A DNA stretch of 64,000 bases, taken from positions 1-64,000 of the forward strand of contig NZ_CP012915.1 of the NCBI RefSeq assembly GCF_001315015.1. Reading direction: 5' to 3'. The stretch is from Azospirillum brasilense (GTDB taxonomy: Bacteria; Pseudomonadota; Alphaproteobacteria; Azospirillales; Azospirillaceae). This document shows, piece by piece, positions 18,710 to 27,749 of this stretch. Numbering within the stretch: position 1 is the stretch's first letter; the number at the start of each line of letters is the position of its first letter. Both the position numbers and the translations under genes were made by a program. The notes under the pieces are model-generated. The model was given only the letters and a program-made list of their open reading frames with translations, searched no databases and was not told the DNA's origin.

Positions 18710-19115
18710 GGGCGAACATGCCGGATTCGTCGGTGAAGCTCTTGAACTCCAGTCCGTTGCCGGAGGGATCGAGGATGAAGAAGGTCCCCTGTTCCGAGGG
18801 CTTGCCGGGATAGCGGATCTGCGGTTCCAGGAGGAAGGTCGCGCCGGCGGCCTCCAGCCGCTCCCTCAGCGCATCCCAGACCGGGCGCGGCAGCACCGCC
18901 CCGAAATGATGCAGTGGCACCGCCTTGCCGTCGACCATGCTGGTCTCGGTCGAGCGCGGCTCGGAAGAGCGGTGGGCGGAGATCTGGTTGCCGAAGAAGT
19001 CGAAATCGATCCACCGCTCGGTGGAGCGCCCTTCGCGGCAGCCCAGGACATCGACGTAGAAACGGCGGGTTTCCTCGATGTCCCGAATGGGAAAGGCGAG
19101 ATGAAACGCGAACAC
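18693..19115 (-). CDS. VOC (glyoxalase/dioxygenase) superfamily protein
   Basis: The 140-residue protein has the two-beta-alpha-beta-beta-beta-module architecture of the vicinal oxygen chelate family. The first metal-ligand position is FHLAFPIRDIEETRRFYVD, the central His lies in PLHHFGAVLP, and the last Glu is in SGNGLEFKSF. WIDFDFFGNQISAH is typical of a subgroup annotated only as dioxygenase-like. A GTG start at 19115 with AAGGG upstream is chosen because the domain begins at that point. Substrate and metal are unknown. It is not obviously linked to its neighbours. Confidence 0.75.
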   Translation of the reverse strand: MFAFHLAFPIRDIEETRRFYVDVLGCREGRSTERWIDFDFFGNQISAHRSSEPRSTETSMVDGKAVPLHHFGAVLPRPVWDALRERLEAAGATFLLEPQIRYPGKPSEQGTFFILDPSGNGLEFKSFTDESGMFAQVEAT

Positions 19116-19255
19116 CGGCGCACCCTTTTGACGTTGGTTCGGACGGCCAGGGTAGACCGCGCTCCGTGGTGCCAACAAACGATTTAAGCGGGGGTCGATG
19201 GCGCGAAAACGCTGCGGCTCCTGGAGCTTTCCAAGGGCCGCAGCGGTCAGCGTGA

Positions 19256-20440
19256 TCAGAACGCCAGGCGGGTGTCGAGCATCACGATGTGCGCGCGGTC
19301 CTTCAGATCGCCGCCGTCGGGGCGGGCCGCCTGCAGGGCGGACTGCACGTAATCGTACTCCAGCCCGGTGGTAAAGCCGGGGGCGACGGTCCAAGTGATG
19401 CCGCCCTGCCAGATGTCCGCCTTGCTCGGCGTGGACATGGTCGCGCTGTCGTTGCCCAGCGCCCGCAGGTAGTTGGCGGCGAACAGCAGCGGCCCGGTGC
19501 TGTACTGCGCGCCGAAGATCCAGTTCTGCTGCGCCCGCGTCTGGGCGAGGCCCTCGGCGTAGCCGCTGTCGCCGCTGTAGGCGTAGCTGGCGCCGACCTT
19601 CACCGGCCCATAGCCGACGTTGGCCCCGACATGGACGGAGTTAAGATCCTCGAAGGACTGGCTGACGACGCCGTCGGTCTGGCGCACCGCCTTGCCGGTC
19701 GCGTAGAAGGCGCTGCCCTCGACGCTGAAGTCGCCGACCGCGGTCTGGAAGGCGGCGCCGGCCTCGACCACATCGCGGAAGGACAGCAGGTCGCCCAGCG
19801 CATCGGTGGTGCGGCGGTTGACCGAGGTGTTGGAGTCGCCGCTGCGCGGCATGTAGGACACCGCCGCCGACAGGCCGCCGAAGCTCGGCGTGATGTAGAC
19901 GAACTTGGTGCCGGTGTCGTAGGCGATCAGCGTGCGCAGGCTGGTGGCGGCCAGCGGCAGGGCGCCGAAGGTGGTTGAGCCGTTGAGGAACAGGATGCCG
20001 TTGCTGTCCGGGCTGCCGGCCACGCCCTCGACGTTCGGGCCGATCATCCCGTACTCGTCCGACAGGCCGTTGATGACGCCGGCCTGGATCGTGCCGAAGG
20101 CGCCGTTGGCGAAGAGGAAGGCGCGGTCGTTCTCGATGTTGCGGGTCGAGACGGTGGGATCGCCGTTGCCCGCCACGATGCGCAGCCGCGCGCCGTAGGT
20201 CAGGCCGTTGTCGGCGGTGGCCGTCGGGGTGACGACCAGACGGTAGCGGTTGGCGAACTCGCGTGAGCGCAGGCCCTCGTCCTGCTGCTGGCGGATGTAG
20301 GCGCCCTGGAAATAGGCGTCGCCGCCGAGGATCAGATCGAAGCTCGGTTCGGCCAGGGCCGGGGCCGACGTCAGGGCGGCGAAGGCGGTGCCGGCGAGAG
20401 CGGCGGCGCGAAGAGAGAAGGCGTTCATGGGCGTCGTCAT
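19256..20440 (-). CDS. Gram-negative outer-membrane porin
   Basis: The 394-residue protein has a signal peptide ending PALA before EPSFDLILGG. Alternating strands with many Gly and aromatic residues follow, and the terminal residue is Phe (LDTRLAF), as required for outer-membrane barrel insertion. It matches the general alphaproteobacterial porin type (FANGAFGTIQAGVINGLSD near residue 120, FVYITPSFGGLSAAVSYM). It probably forms a 16-stranded trimeric diffusion pore. Start is either 20440 (MTTPMNAFS) or 20428 (MNAFS); neither has a good ribosome site. A copy of the interspersed palindrome lies upstream. Confidence 0.85.
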   Translation of the reverse strand: MTTPMNAFSLRAAALAGTAFAALTSAPALAEPSFDLILGGDAYFQGAYIRQQQDEGLRSREFANRYRLVVTPTATADNGLTYGARLRIVAGNGDPTVSTRNIENDRAFLFANGAFGTIQAGVINGLSDEYGMIGPNVEGVAGSPDSNGILFLNGSTTFGALPLAATSLRTLIAYDTGTKFVYITPSFGGLSAAVSYMPRSGDSNTSVNRRTTDALGDLLSFRDVVEAGAAFQTAVGDFSVEGSAFYATGKAVRQTDGVVSQSFEDLNSVHVGANVGYGPVKVGASYAYSGDSGYAEGLAQTRAQQNWIFGAQYSTGPLLFAANYLRALGNDSATMSTPSKADIWQGGITWTVAPGFTTGLEYDYVQSALQAARPDGGDLKDRAHIVMLDTRLAF

Positions 20441-20475
20441 TCCAGGGTCGAGGCTTGCGGGGGCGGTGTTTTGAA

Positions 20476-20602
20476 ATCCCCTCTCCCCTCTGGGGAGAGG
20501 GTTAGGGTGAGGGGGTTGCGCGTGTCGGACCGTTCGGCAAAAGCGCAACCCCCTCACCCGGCGCCTTTGGCGCCACCCTCTCCCCAGAGGGGCGAGGGGA
20601 AA
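20476..20602. repeat. Interspersed palindromic element, copy 1
   Basis: The ends are inverted (CCCTCTCCCC and GGGGAGAGGG types) and an inner pair, GAGGGGGTTGCG and CGCAACCCCCTC, flanks a variable centre. The same arrangement recurs at 37627-37748 and 53106-53228. This copy lies between the porin start and the upstream gene and enters that gene's coding region, supplying its last 34 codons and stop. Confidence 0.85.
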
Positions 20603-21332
20603 CGGGAAACCAGCGGCGGCCGAAGGCGGTGAGGTTGTCGTCCTGCAGCCGGGCGAGACAGAGGACCTCCACGCTGTCGGCCCAGCGCGGGTTGACGCGG
20701 CGGAACTGGGCGACGGCCGGGCTGTCCAGCTTGGCCTCGCTGATGGCGCGGGCCTCCTTGGTCAGGCCGTAGCCCTGCCACTGCCAGTCCACGGTGCCGG
20801 TGTCGGCGTCGTAGTACTGGGCGAAGCACTTCCGCCCGATGTGGTCGCGGAACGCCCGGTCGAGGTCGTCCGGAGGCTGGTCCGGATGCGGCGTGTGGCG
20901 GACGAACAGCATCGGCATGTAGCGGTAGGAGCGGTAGCCGACCGCGCTGTAGCTCCAGTACCACAGCCGTCCCGAACGGTCGGCGCGGGCGCGGGCGACC
21001 ATCTCGGCGACCATCGAGCGCACCAGCTCGTTCGACCCCCAGAAGCGGCGCTCCAGGATACAATGGGCGGTGTGGAAGGCGCCGACGGCGGTGCCGTCGA
21101 TCTCCATCGCCTGCCGGTAGACGGTGGCGAAGCCAACCAGCTCCCCGGTCGCGGCGTCCTCCTGGAGCACGCAGTGGTCGAGGTCTTCCAGCTCCTCGTT
21201 GAAATAGTCTTCGCCGTAGCCTTCGAACCAGACGCTGAGCAGGGCGAACATCGCCGCCCGGCGCTCCGGCGTCAGGGCCGCCGGCGCGACGAAGCTGGTC
21301 CGCAGGGGAGGGCGGGACGCAGAACCGGTCAT
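20502..21332 (-). CDS. GNAT-like acetyltransferase with repeat-encoded C-terminus
   Basis: The 276-residue protein is probably an N-acetyltransferase: the strand pair LVGFATVYRQ, the following AFHTAHCILERRFWGSNEL and the helix VAEMVARARADR resemble the acyl-CoA-binding core, but no exact family is recognised. The last 34 residues (from VSPRPSGERVAPKAPGEG to the stop) are encoded by the palindromic element, so the native end has been replaced. The start lies in an ATGA overlap with the SET gene. It is the last gene of the nine-gene minus-strand operon that begins at 29236. Function is uncertain. Confidence 0.6.
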   Translation of the reverse strand: MTGSASRPPLRTSFVAPAALTPERRAAMFALLSVWFEGYGEDYFNEELEDLDHCVLQEDAATGELVGFATVYRQAMEIDGTAVGAFHTAHCILERRFWGSNELVRSMVAEMVARARADRSGRLWYWSYSAVGYRSYRYMPMLFVRHTPHPDQPPDDLDRAFRDHIGRKCFAQYYDADTGTVDWQWQGYGLTKEARAISEAKLDSPAVAQFRRVNPRWADSVEVLCLARLQDDNLTAFGRRWFPVSPRPSGERVAPKAPGEGVALLPNGPTRATPSP

Positions 21333-21742
21333 CCCGCGGCCCCGGTCAGATACAGCGCCGCCCCGGCCTCGCGCACGTCGGCGCAGATGTCCTCGTAGTT
21401 GCAGGTGATCTCTTCCCCGGCGGCGATGGCGCGGCGGGCGACGAAGCGCCGCCAGTCGCCGGGGTCGGCCCGCCCGATGGACGGGCCATCCGCGTGGTTG
21501 AGGAACCGGGCGTCGTCGCCCGGCAGAAGGACGCCGACCCCCTCGATCACGCAGCCGTGGAAGTCGACCAGCCGGGCGACCTGTGGAAACTCCGCCAGCA
21601 CGGCGTCGTCGGGCGCCAGCAGGCGGTCGATGCGGGCGTCGAACGCCCACACCGGCGTGCCGGCGGCGACCGCCTCCTCGGCGAAGAGCCCCAGCCCGTG
21701 GATCGGGCTGGAGGCGAGGCGGGTTGCGATGAGGAGCGGCAT
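21329..21742 (-). CDS. SET-domain protein
   Basis: The 137-residue protein is essentially one SET domain, the fold of protein lysine methyltransferases. Visible motifs are the opening PIHGLGLFAEEAVAAGTPVW, the RFLNHADGPSI block (the Asn-His motif) and the closing AIAAGEEITCNYED with the conserved Tyr. The post-SET cysteines are absent. The ATG at 21742 has GGAGAAGGA upstream, which favours it over a TTG at 21763. Bacterial SET proteins of this size are poorly characterised. It sits between thioester-reductase-like and acetyltransferase-like genes, so a modifying role on a shared product is possible. Confidence 0.75.
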   Translation of the reverse strand: MPLLIATRLASSPIHGLGLFAEEAVAAGTPVWAFDARIDRLLAPDDAVLAEFPQVARLVDFHGCVIEGVGVLLPGDDARFLNHADGPSIGRADPGDWRRFVARRAIAAGEEITCNYEDICADVREAGAALYLTGAAG

Positions 21743-21765
21743 GGCGTCCTTCTCCAGGAGCAACG

Positions 21766-22929
21766 TCAGGCGGCGGCGGTGGCCGCCTCGGCGGGAGCCA
21801 GCGACTCGTCGAACTCGAAGCTGGCGGCGTCGTCCACGAACTGCTCGGCGATGGTCGTGCCGGGGTTCGTCAGGCAGACGCCGATGTAGTCGGCGAAGCG
21901 CGGCGGCGGGGCGAAACCCTCGGCCAGCAGGCGGCTGTTGTCGAAGGCGATGTCCTGCGCGGTGAAGCGGTGGTATTTGCGCCCGCCGGCCATCATCGTC
22001 CGGTGCAGAATGTCGCGCTGCGGGAAGGCCAGCCGGAAGGCGCGGTCGAAGGGCTTCCAGCCCTCCGGCCCCTTCGGGTCGAAGAAGCTGTAGGGGCGGG
22101 TGCCCTCATGGCCGTGCGCGGCGAAGGCGGCCTGGAAGTCGCTCCACAGGGTCCGGCTGCCGCGGCCGGCGGAGATGTGGTAGAGGCTGTGCTTCAGGTC
22201 GGGCTTGCGCAGCAGGTCGTGCAGCCGGGCCGAGGCCCAGTCCACCGGCACGATGTCGATGAAGCCGTCCGGCGAGCAGGGCAGGACGCCGGTGCGGTCG
22301 ACCAGCCGGAAGAACCAGAAGATGCTGGCGCTCGGGCGCACGCCCATCGCGGTGTGGCCGACGACGATGGACGGGCGGCAGACGACGATCGGCAGGTCGG
22401 GGAAGCCGGCGGCGAGCGCGCGCTCCGCCGCCGCCTTGCTGCGGGTGTACTCGACGATGTGCGGCGTGTCGTGGCCGGGGGCGGGAGCCTCCTCGACCAT
22501 CTCCAGCCACGGCGTCTCGCCGCAGCAGAAGGCGGTGCCGATGTGCAGGAAGCGCTGCAGGTGCTTCATGCGGCGGGCGCGGGCGGCCAGCGCCAGCGTG
22601 CCGTCGACGTTGATCTGCCAGACCGAGTGGCGGCTGTCGAAAGAGGTGTCGGCGGCGACGTGGACGATGTGGGTCACCGCGTCCAGCCGCGGGTCGGCGC
22701 TGGTCGCCAGCGACTGCAGGTCGCCCGGAATGATCTGGCAGAGATCGGCGTAGGCCTGGGCGGTGGCGCGGTCGACGCAACGGGAAAGATTGGTGGCGAG
22801 ACGGGCGCGGCAGGCGGCCTCGTCGGCGCCGCGGATCAGCAGCAGGCAGTCCGCCGCGGTCCCGTTCTTGACGGCGTCGAGGTAGAAGGAACCACCGAGA
22901 AAGCCGGTGCCGCCGGTGAGAAGGATCAT
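21766..22929 (-). CDS. Thioester-reductase / fatty acyl reductase-like SDR protein
   Basis: The 387-residue protein is an extended short-chain dehydrogenase of the NAD_binding_4 type. It opens ILLTGGTGFLGGSFYLDAV (Rossmann loop), has IVHVAADTSFD and the catalytic Tyr/Lys pair in VEYTRSKAAAE near residue 160, then CRPSIVVGHTAMG. Relatives release thioester-bound peptides or acyl chains as aldehydes or alcohols, or reduce fatty acyl-CoA. It stands alone and not as the end of a synthase, so its donor must be a separate carrier or CoA ester. Next to peptide-type ABC transporters it may finish an exported metabolite (inference). Confidence 0.75.
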   Translation of the reverse strand: MILLTGGTGFLGGSFYLDAVKNGTAADCLLLIRGADEAACRARLATNLSRCVDRATAQAYADLCQIIPGDLQSLATSADPRLDAVTHIVHVAADTSFDSRHSVWQINVDGTLALAARARRMKHLQRFLHIGTAFCCGETPWLEMVEEAPAPGHDTPHIVEYTRSKAAAERALAAGFPDLPIVVCRPSIVVGHTAMGVRPSASIFWFFRLVDRTGVLPCSPDGFIDIVPVDWASARLHDLLRKPDLKHSLYHISAGRGSRTLWSDFQAAFAAHGHEGTRPYSFFDPKGPEGWKPFDRAFRLAFPQRDILHRTMMAGGRKYHRFTAQDIAFDNSRLLAEGFAPPPRFADYIGVCLTNPGTTIAEQFVDDAASFEFDESLAPAEAATAAA

Positions 22930-23013
22930 GGTGTGCCTCGGTCTCGCGTCTGGGGGAGGGGAGGGTCTGGCCGTGTGAGGTTGGCCGTGTGGCTCCGATC
23001 CGTTGGCCCGGGT

Positions 23014-24678
23014 TCAGGCGGGCAGCAGGTTGGGGGCCGGAAGGGCGGGGGTGTCGAGCCGGCGGATGCCGCCCTGCTCCACCTGGATCTGCACGTCGGC
23101 GGCGTCGAAATACGCGTCGTCGTGGGTCACGGCGATCACGGTGATGCCGCGGGCCTTCATCCAGGGAATGATCTCGCGGTAGAATTTCCGCCGGAAGTAG
23201 GGGGACTGGTCGGCGGCCCATTCGTCGAGCACCAGCACGGGCTTGCGCTCCAGCAGGGCGGCGGCCAGCGCGAGGCGCTTCTTCTGCCCCTGCGACAGGT
23301 CCACCGTCGTGAAGGCGCGGTCCTCGACCGCCACCTTGTCGGACATCTCCAGCAGGTCGAGCAGCTCGTCGGCGAAGCCGTCCTCCGGCGAGACCGCGCC
23401 GTAGAGCTGGCGGGTGACGTGGTTGTCGGAGAAGACGACGGAGAACAGGTCGCGGTAGGAGCCCAGCGTGTCCGCCGTCACCACGGCGCCGTCCACCGTC
23501 AGGCTGCCGCGCTGCGCCGGGTAGAGGCCGAGCAGCATGTGGACCATCGTGCTCTTGCCGGCGCCGTTGTGGCCGGTGATGAAGACGACGCTGCCGCGCT
23601 CGATGGCCAGATCGATGGGGCCGACGGTGAAGGAGCCGATGCCGTCGCGACCGGGGTGGCGGTAGGACGCTCCGTCGAGCGCGATGGTGGCGAAGTCGAC
23701 GAAGCCGGTCGGCGGCGCGTCCTTGGCCCGGCGCTGGGCGGGGCGCGGCGGTGCCTTCAGCTCCGCTTCCACCGCCAGATAGGAGCGGGCGGCGGTCTCG
23801 GCGCTGATGTAGGAGGGATAGGAGGCGACGATGGTGATGACCGGATAGGCGATGAAGGCGGCGGCGTGCCCGGCCAGGACGACGGTCGCGATGTCGGTGC
23901 TGCTCACCGCCGGCAGCAGGAAGACGATACCGGCCAGCGCGGCGTAGTAGGTCAGCTCGCTCAGCGTGAAATAGTGGCTGTACTCGGCACCGAAGCGATG
24001 GCGTTCCTTGCGCAGCGCCTCGGCGCAGGCGGTGGCGTCGGACAGCGCGTTGGCGGCGCGGCGGCGGTTCAGCTTGCACTCGCGCAGTGTCTGCAGGATG
24101 TGGTCCGACCGCTCGGACAGCGCACCTTCGGCCTCGTGGATCGTCTCCGACAGCCGTTCCAGCCGCAGCACGGAGCGGCCGATCAGGATGCCGCCGACCG
24201 TCAGGAAGCCCAGCACGATCAGCACCGCGGCGTTCGACAGGGTGGCGAGATAGATTAGGCACAGCACGATGGCCGCGACCGATTGGAAGCTGATGACCAG
24301 CGTCGGCACCGCCTGGGCGAGAAGCTGAAGCTCCGGCCCGGCGACATGGGCGAGGCGGGCGGAGCCGACCGCCATGGCGTCCGGCAGGTCGGCGGCCACC
24401 GCCCGGCGCAGCAGATCGACGCGCAGGATGGCCAGCGCCGCCTGCATGCGCTTGGACGCCGCGTTCATCATCCAGCCCTGCGAGATCCGCCACAGAAAGG
24501 CGGACACCAGGAAGATGAACAGCAGCCGCTGCAACCCCTCCGGATCGTCCATGATGACCAGCGCGCTGTTCAGCGAGGTCAGCAGGGCGAGGTTGAGGGC
24601 CGCCGCCAGCACCGCCAGCAGCACCAGCGGCTGCATGTTGCGCAGGGCGTCGCGTCTCAGGATGCGCCAGAGATCCAT
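23014..24678 (-). CDS. Cyclic-peptide-type ABC half-transporter (membrane + ATPase), copy A
   Basis: The 554-residue protein fuses a six-helix membrane domain (residues about 15-300) to an ATPase. Walker A is GHNGAGKST near residue 368, the signature is LSQGQKKRLAL near 459 and Walker B ends VLVLDEWAADQSPYFRR. The last string, with DEWAADQ, is the hallmark of the cyclic peptide exporter family (SyrD/PvdE type), as is VTHDDAYF at the H-loop. These transporters export nonribosomal peptides or siderophores from the cytoplasm. It is separated from the SPFH gene by only 7 bp, and a second transporter of the same type follows that gene. Confidence 0.85.
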   Translation of the reverse strand: MDLWRILRRDALRNMQPLVLLAVLAAALNLALLTSLNSALVIMDDPEGLQRLLFIFLVSAFLWRISQGWMMNAASKRMQAALAILRVDLLRRAVAADLPDAMAVGSARLAHVAGPELQLLAQAVPTLVISFQSVAAIVLCLIYLATLSNAAVLIVLGFLTVGGILIGRSVLRLERLSETIHEAEGALSERSDHILQTLRECKLNRRRAANALSDATACAEALRKERHRFGAEYSHYFTLSELTYYAALAGIVFLLPAVSSTDIATVVLAGHAAAFIAYPVITIVASYPSYISAETAARSYLAVEAELKAPPRPAQRRAKDAPPTGFVDFATIALDGASYRHPGRDGIGSFTVGPIDLAIERGSVVFITGHNGAGKSTMVHMLLGLYPAQRGSLTVDGAVVTADTLGSYRDLFSVVFSDNHVTRQLYGAVSPEDGFADELLDLLEMSDKVAVEDRAFTTVDLSQGQKKRLALAAALLERKPVLVLDEWAADQSPYFRRKFYREIIPWMKARGITVIAVTHDDAYFDAADVQIQVEQGGIRRLDTPALPAPNLLPA

Positions 24679-24685
24679 CGCCGGC

Positions 24686-26014
24686 TCACTTGGACTGGAT
24701 GAGGTCGAGCAGGCGGGACGGCGACATGTTCGACAGGATGGGGGCCGAGGCGGCCTTGCCGTCCTTGGCCGGTCCGCCGGCGGTCCCCGGGGCGGCGCCC
24801 GCCGGCTGGGGCTTGACGCCGGGGACCGGCGCCGCCGGCGCGTGGCCCGCCGCGGCCGGCGCGGCTTCGGCGCCCGCGGTGTTCAGGCTGGGCATCTGGG
24901 CCACCGGCACCTGTCCGGGGGTGCCCTCGCCGCTCAGCGAGGGGAGCTGCGCGGCGGGCGGCACCGGCAGGCCGCTCGGCATGGTGACCGTCGCGGCCCC
25001 CGCCTGCGGCGCGCCGGGGGCGGGGGCGCCCGGCATCGGGAGGGTGGCGCCCCCGCCGGAAGCGGCGTCGAGGATCAGGGGCAGACCGCCGCTGGCGGCG
25101 TTGCCGATGACGACGATCTTGGCGTTGGGCGAATGGGCCAGCTCCAGCGTCGCCTCGATGCCGCGCCAGCGCAGGTAGTTCTCGGTCAGGTTGGCCTGGA
25201 CCGTCTCCTGGAAGGCGCGGATGCCCTGGCCTTCGAGCTGCTTGCGCTGGCTCTCGAACAGCTCGCGCTGCAGGCGGAACTGGTATTCCTGGGCGGCCTG
25301 GTCCTGCTGGATCTTGCGCTCGATCGACACCATGATCGCTTCGGGCAGCGAGACGTTGCGGATCAGGATGTCCTGGATCAGCACGTAACCGGTCTTGGTG
25401 CGCCCGTCCGGCTTCGGCGTGTCCGCGGCCCCGATGATCTGGGCGTACATCACGCGGTCGGCGACCTGCTCGAAGGTCTCGGTCTGAACGCGCAGGCGGC
25501 GGTGGGCGTAGAGTTCGTCGGCCTTGAAGCGCGACACGATCTCGCGCGATACCGACCCGACCTCCGGCACCAGCAGCACTTCCAGGTAGTTCGGCCCGAC
25601 GTTCTTGTGCAGGGCGGCCAGCATCTCCGCGTAGGGGCGGTAGCGCACCGTGATCTCGATGCTGACGTTCAGGCCGTCGTTGGCGATGGCCGAGTAGGAA
25701 CGGGTGTCCTCCTGCAGGCGGAGGTCGTAAACCTCGATCTTGTCCCAGGGGAAGATGACGTGCACGCCCTCGGCCAGGGCCGGAGCCATCTGGGTGCCCT
25801 GGTGGAAGCGCTTCCACAGCACGCCGCCGTGGCCGGCGGGGATGAAGACGACGATCGACGGCGCGAAGTAGAGGAAGATCAGAATACCGACCAGCAGCGT
25901 GCACAGCAGCGACCGGCGGTGCTCCTCGTACCAGTTGCCGAGCAGCGCGCGCAGGCGCGACTTCGGCTGCGGCGTCGCGTCGGCGTCGTCGTAGGTGAAG
26001 GCCTGGTCAGCCAT
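24686..26014 (-). CDS. SPFH/prohibitin-domain membrane protein
   Basis: The 442-residue protein has one N-terminal membrane helix (residues about 36-55, LLCTLLVGILIFLYFAPSIV). An SPFH/Band 7 domain follows (FIPAGHGGVLWKRF to about residue 230), then a helix rich in Gln and Glu (QRELFESQRKQLEGQGIRA) and a Pro/Ala/Gly-rich tail from about 310. SPFH proteins form large membrane rings that organise or protect other membrane proteins. It lies between two cyclic-peptide-type ABC genes with gaps of 1 and 7 bp, so it probably scaffolds or regulates them (inference). The domain call is firm. Confidence 0.85.
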   Translation of the reverse strand: MADQAFTYDDADATPQPKSRLRALLGNWYEEHRRSLLCTLLVGILIFLYFAPSIVVFIPAGHGGVLWKRFHQGTQMAPALAEGVHVIFPWDKIEVYDLRLQEDTRSYSAIANDGLNVSIEITVRYRPYAEMLAALHKNVGPNYLEVLLVPEVGSVSREIVSRFKADELYAHRRLRVQTETFEQVADRVMYAQIIGAADTPKPDGRTKTGYVLIQDILIRNVSLPEAIMVSIERKIQQDQAAQEYQFRLQRELFESQRKQLEGQGIRAFQETVQANLTENYLRWRGIEATLELAHSPNAKIVVIGNAASGGLPLILDAASGGGATLPMPGAPAPGAPQAGAATVTMPSGLPVPPAAQLPSLSGEGTPGQVPVAQMPSLNTAGAEAAPAAAGHAPAAPVPGVKPQPAGAAPGTAGGPAKDGKAASAPILSNMSPSRLLDLIQSK

Positions 26015-26015
26015 G

Positions 26016-27740
26016 TCACGCGGTCTCCTGGAGCAAAGCCGTGGCGGGGCGGGACGCGGCCGTTTCGGCCGGCGTGTCCATCTGCCCGTCTGTCATTTGG
26101 CCGTTGGTCATGTGGATGGTCACGTCGCAGACCGACGCGGCGTTGCCGTCGTGCGACACGAAGATCACGGTGCGGCCGAGCGCCCGCAGCTTGCCGATGA
26201 TCTCGTTGGTGAAGCGGGTGCGGAACTCGGCGTCCTGGTCGGACGTCCATTCGTCGAGGATGATGATCGGACGCCCCTCCGCGACCGCGACGGCCAGGGC
26301 GACGCGGCGGCGCTGGCCCTTGGAGAGGTCGCGGTTCAGCAGGCCGTCGCCGGTCTCCGGGACCAGATGGTCGATCTTCAGATAGACCAGCATCTCGCGG
26401 AACAGCTCCGCGTCGAAGGTCGGCCCTTGCGGCAGGCGGGTGAACAGGTGGTGGTCCTGGAACACCGCGCAGAACAGGTCGCGGTAGGATTCCAGCCGGT
26501 CGCCCTCCACCGCCTGCCCGTCGAGCAGCACCTGCCCCTCATCCGGGCGGAACAGCAGCGGGATGACGCGCAGCAGGGTGGACTTGCCCGACCCGTTGGC
26601 GCCGACGATGCCGACGACGCTGCCCGCCGGGATGGTCATGTCGATGGGACCGATCACGAAGGGCTCGGGCCGCAGCCCGGCGCGGTAGGCGAAGCGCACG
26701 TCGCGCAGCTCGATGGCGGAGAAGCGGCGCGGCGCGCGGGCCAGCTTCGACGGCGCGTACTCCGCCGCCGGCATGGCGGCGAGCAGGGTGGTGAGCTGGT
26801 TCGCCGCATCCTCCGCCGCGATGTAGTCGGGCACGGCGTTGAGGAATTTCGACAGCGGCCGGGCGAGGAACAGGATGACCGAGGTCACCAGCGGAAGCTC
26901 CGCCGCCGACAGCGCGCCCATGCGCGGGAAGATGAAGACGAAGACCGCGGAGAAGCCGATGACGATGGTGGCGATCCAGGAGAACAGCTCGCCCAGATTG
27001 CGCCCGTGGCGCCGCTTCAGGTCCTCCCATTGGGCGACGTCGGCCTCGACCGCCTGGGCCAGCTCGTCGCGCCGCGCCTTGCCCAGCTTGATCTCGGCGT
27101 TGCCGCCGACGATTTCGGAGAAGCCCTGGAGCATCCGCACCTCGGACTCCTTGGCTTGGCCCAGCAGGGCGCGGGTCCGCTGGGCCTCGCGCACGTACCA
27201 GCCGCCGATCATCGTGCCGGCCACCAGAAGCAGCGTCGCGCCCACCGTGGACAGCGTCCACAGGTAGAGGTAGGCGACGACCGCCACCAGCATCATGTTG
27301 GCGGCGATCGACAGGTTGGGCAGCAGCGCCGCGATGCGCTCCAGATGGTGGTTGCCCAGGTCGAAGGAGCGCCGCGCCTGCATGTCGAGGATGTCGGCGT
27401 GGTTGCCCAGCGTGACGGTCTGCAGGAAACGCCGCCGCACCCCGGCCAGCGCGCTGAAGCCGGTGGTCAGCACCAGCCCGACGAAGCGCTTGCTGAAGCT
27501 GTAGGAGACCAGCAGCGACAGGCAGAAGATCAGGAAGGGCGTGTCCAGCACCTCGCCGCGCATCCAGCCGTTCAGCTCCGCGCTGAGGCTCATCAGGCTG
27601 ATGAGGTTGGCGGTGGCGGCGACGCAGCCGGTCACCACCAGCCGGGTCAGGATCTCACGGTCGGCCAGCCCGATCAGGGGCAGCAGAGCCGAGACGGGCC
27701 GGCTGGGCGCGGCACGCTTGGTTGTCTTGCTTTTGCTCAT
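26016..27740 (-). CDS. Cyclic-peptide-type ABC half-transporter (membrane + ATPase), copy B
   Basis: The 574-residue protein has the same plan as copy A. Walker A is GANGSGKST near residue 377, the signature is LSKGQRRRVALA near 470, Walker B ends IIILDEWTSDQDAEFR and the H-loop is FVSHDGN. Both copies keep all ATPase motifs, so they could act as a heterodimer or as two homodimers. The N-terminal 20 residues are basic and cytoplasmic. It starts 9 bp after the binding-protein gene and ends one base before the SPFH gene. Confidence 0.85.
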   Translation of the reverse strand: MSKSKTTKRAAPSRPVSALLPLIGLADREILTRLVVTGCVAATANLISLMSLSAELNGWMRGEVLDTPFLIFCLSLLVSYSFSKRFVGLVLTTGFSALAGVRRRFLQTVTLGNHADILDMQARRSFDLGNHHLERIAALLPNLSIAANMMLVAVVAYLYLWTLSTVGATLLLVAGTMIGGWYVREAQRTRALLGQAKESEVRMLQGFSEIVGGNAEIKLGKARRDELAQAVEADVAQWEDLKRRHGRNLGELFSWIATIVIGFSAVFVFIFPRMGALSAAELPLVTSVILFLARPLSKFLNAVPDYIAAEDAANQLTTLLAAMPAAEYAPSKLARAPRRFSAIELRDVRFAYRAGLRPEPFVIGPIDMTIPAGSVVGIVGANGSGKSTLLRVIPLLFRPDEGQVLLDGQAVEGDRLESYRDLFCAVFQDHHLFTRLPQGPTFDAELFREMLVYLKIDHLVPETGDGLLNRDLSKGQRRRVALAVAVAEGRPIIILDEWTSDQDAEFRTRFTNEIIGKLRALGRTVIFVSHDGNAASVCDVTIHMTNGQMTDGQMDTPAETAASRPATALLQETA

Positions 27741-27749
27741 CGGTCCGCG

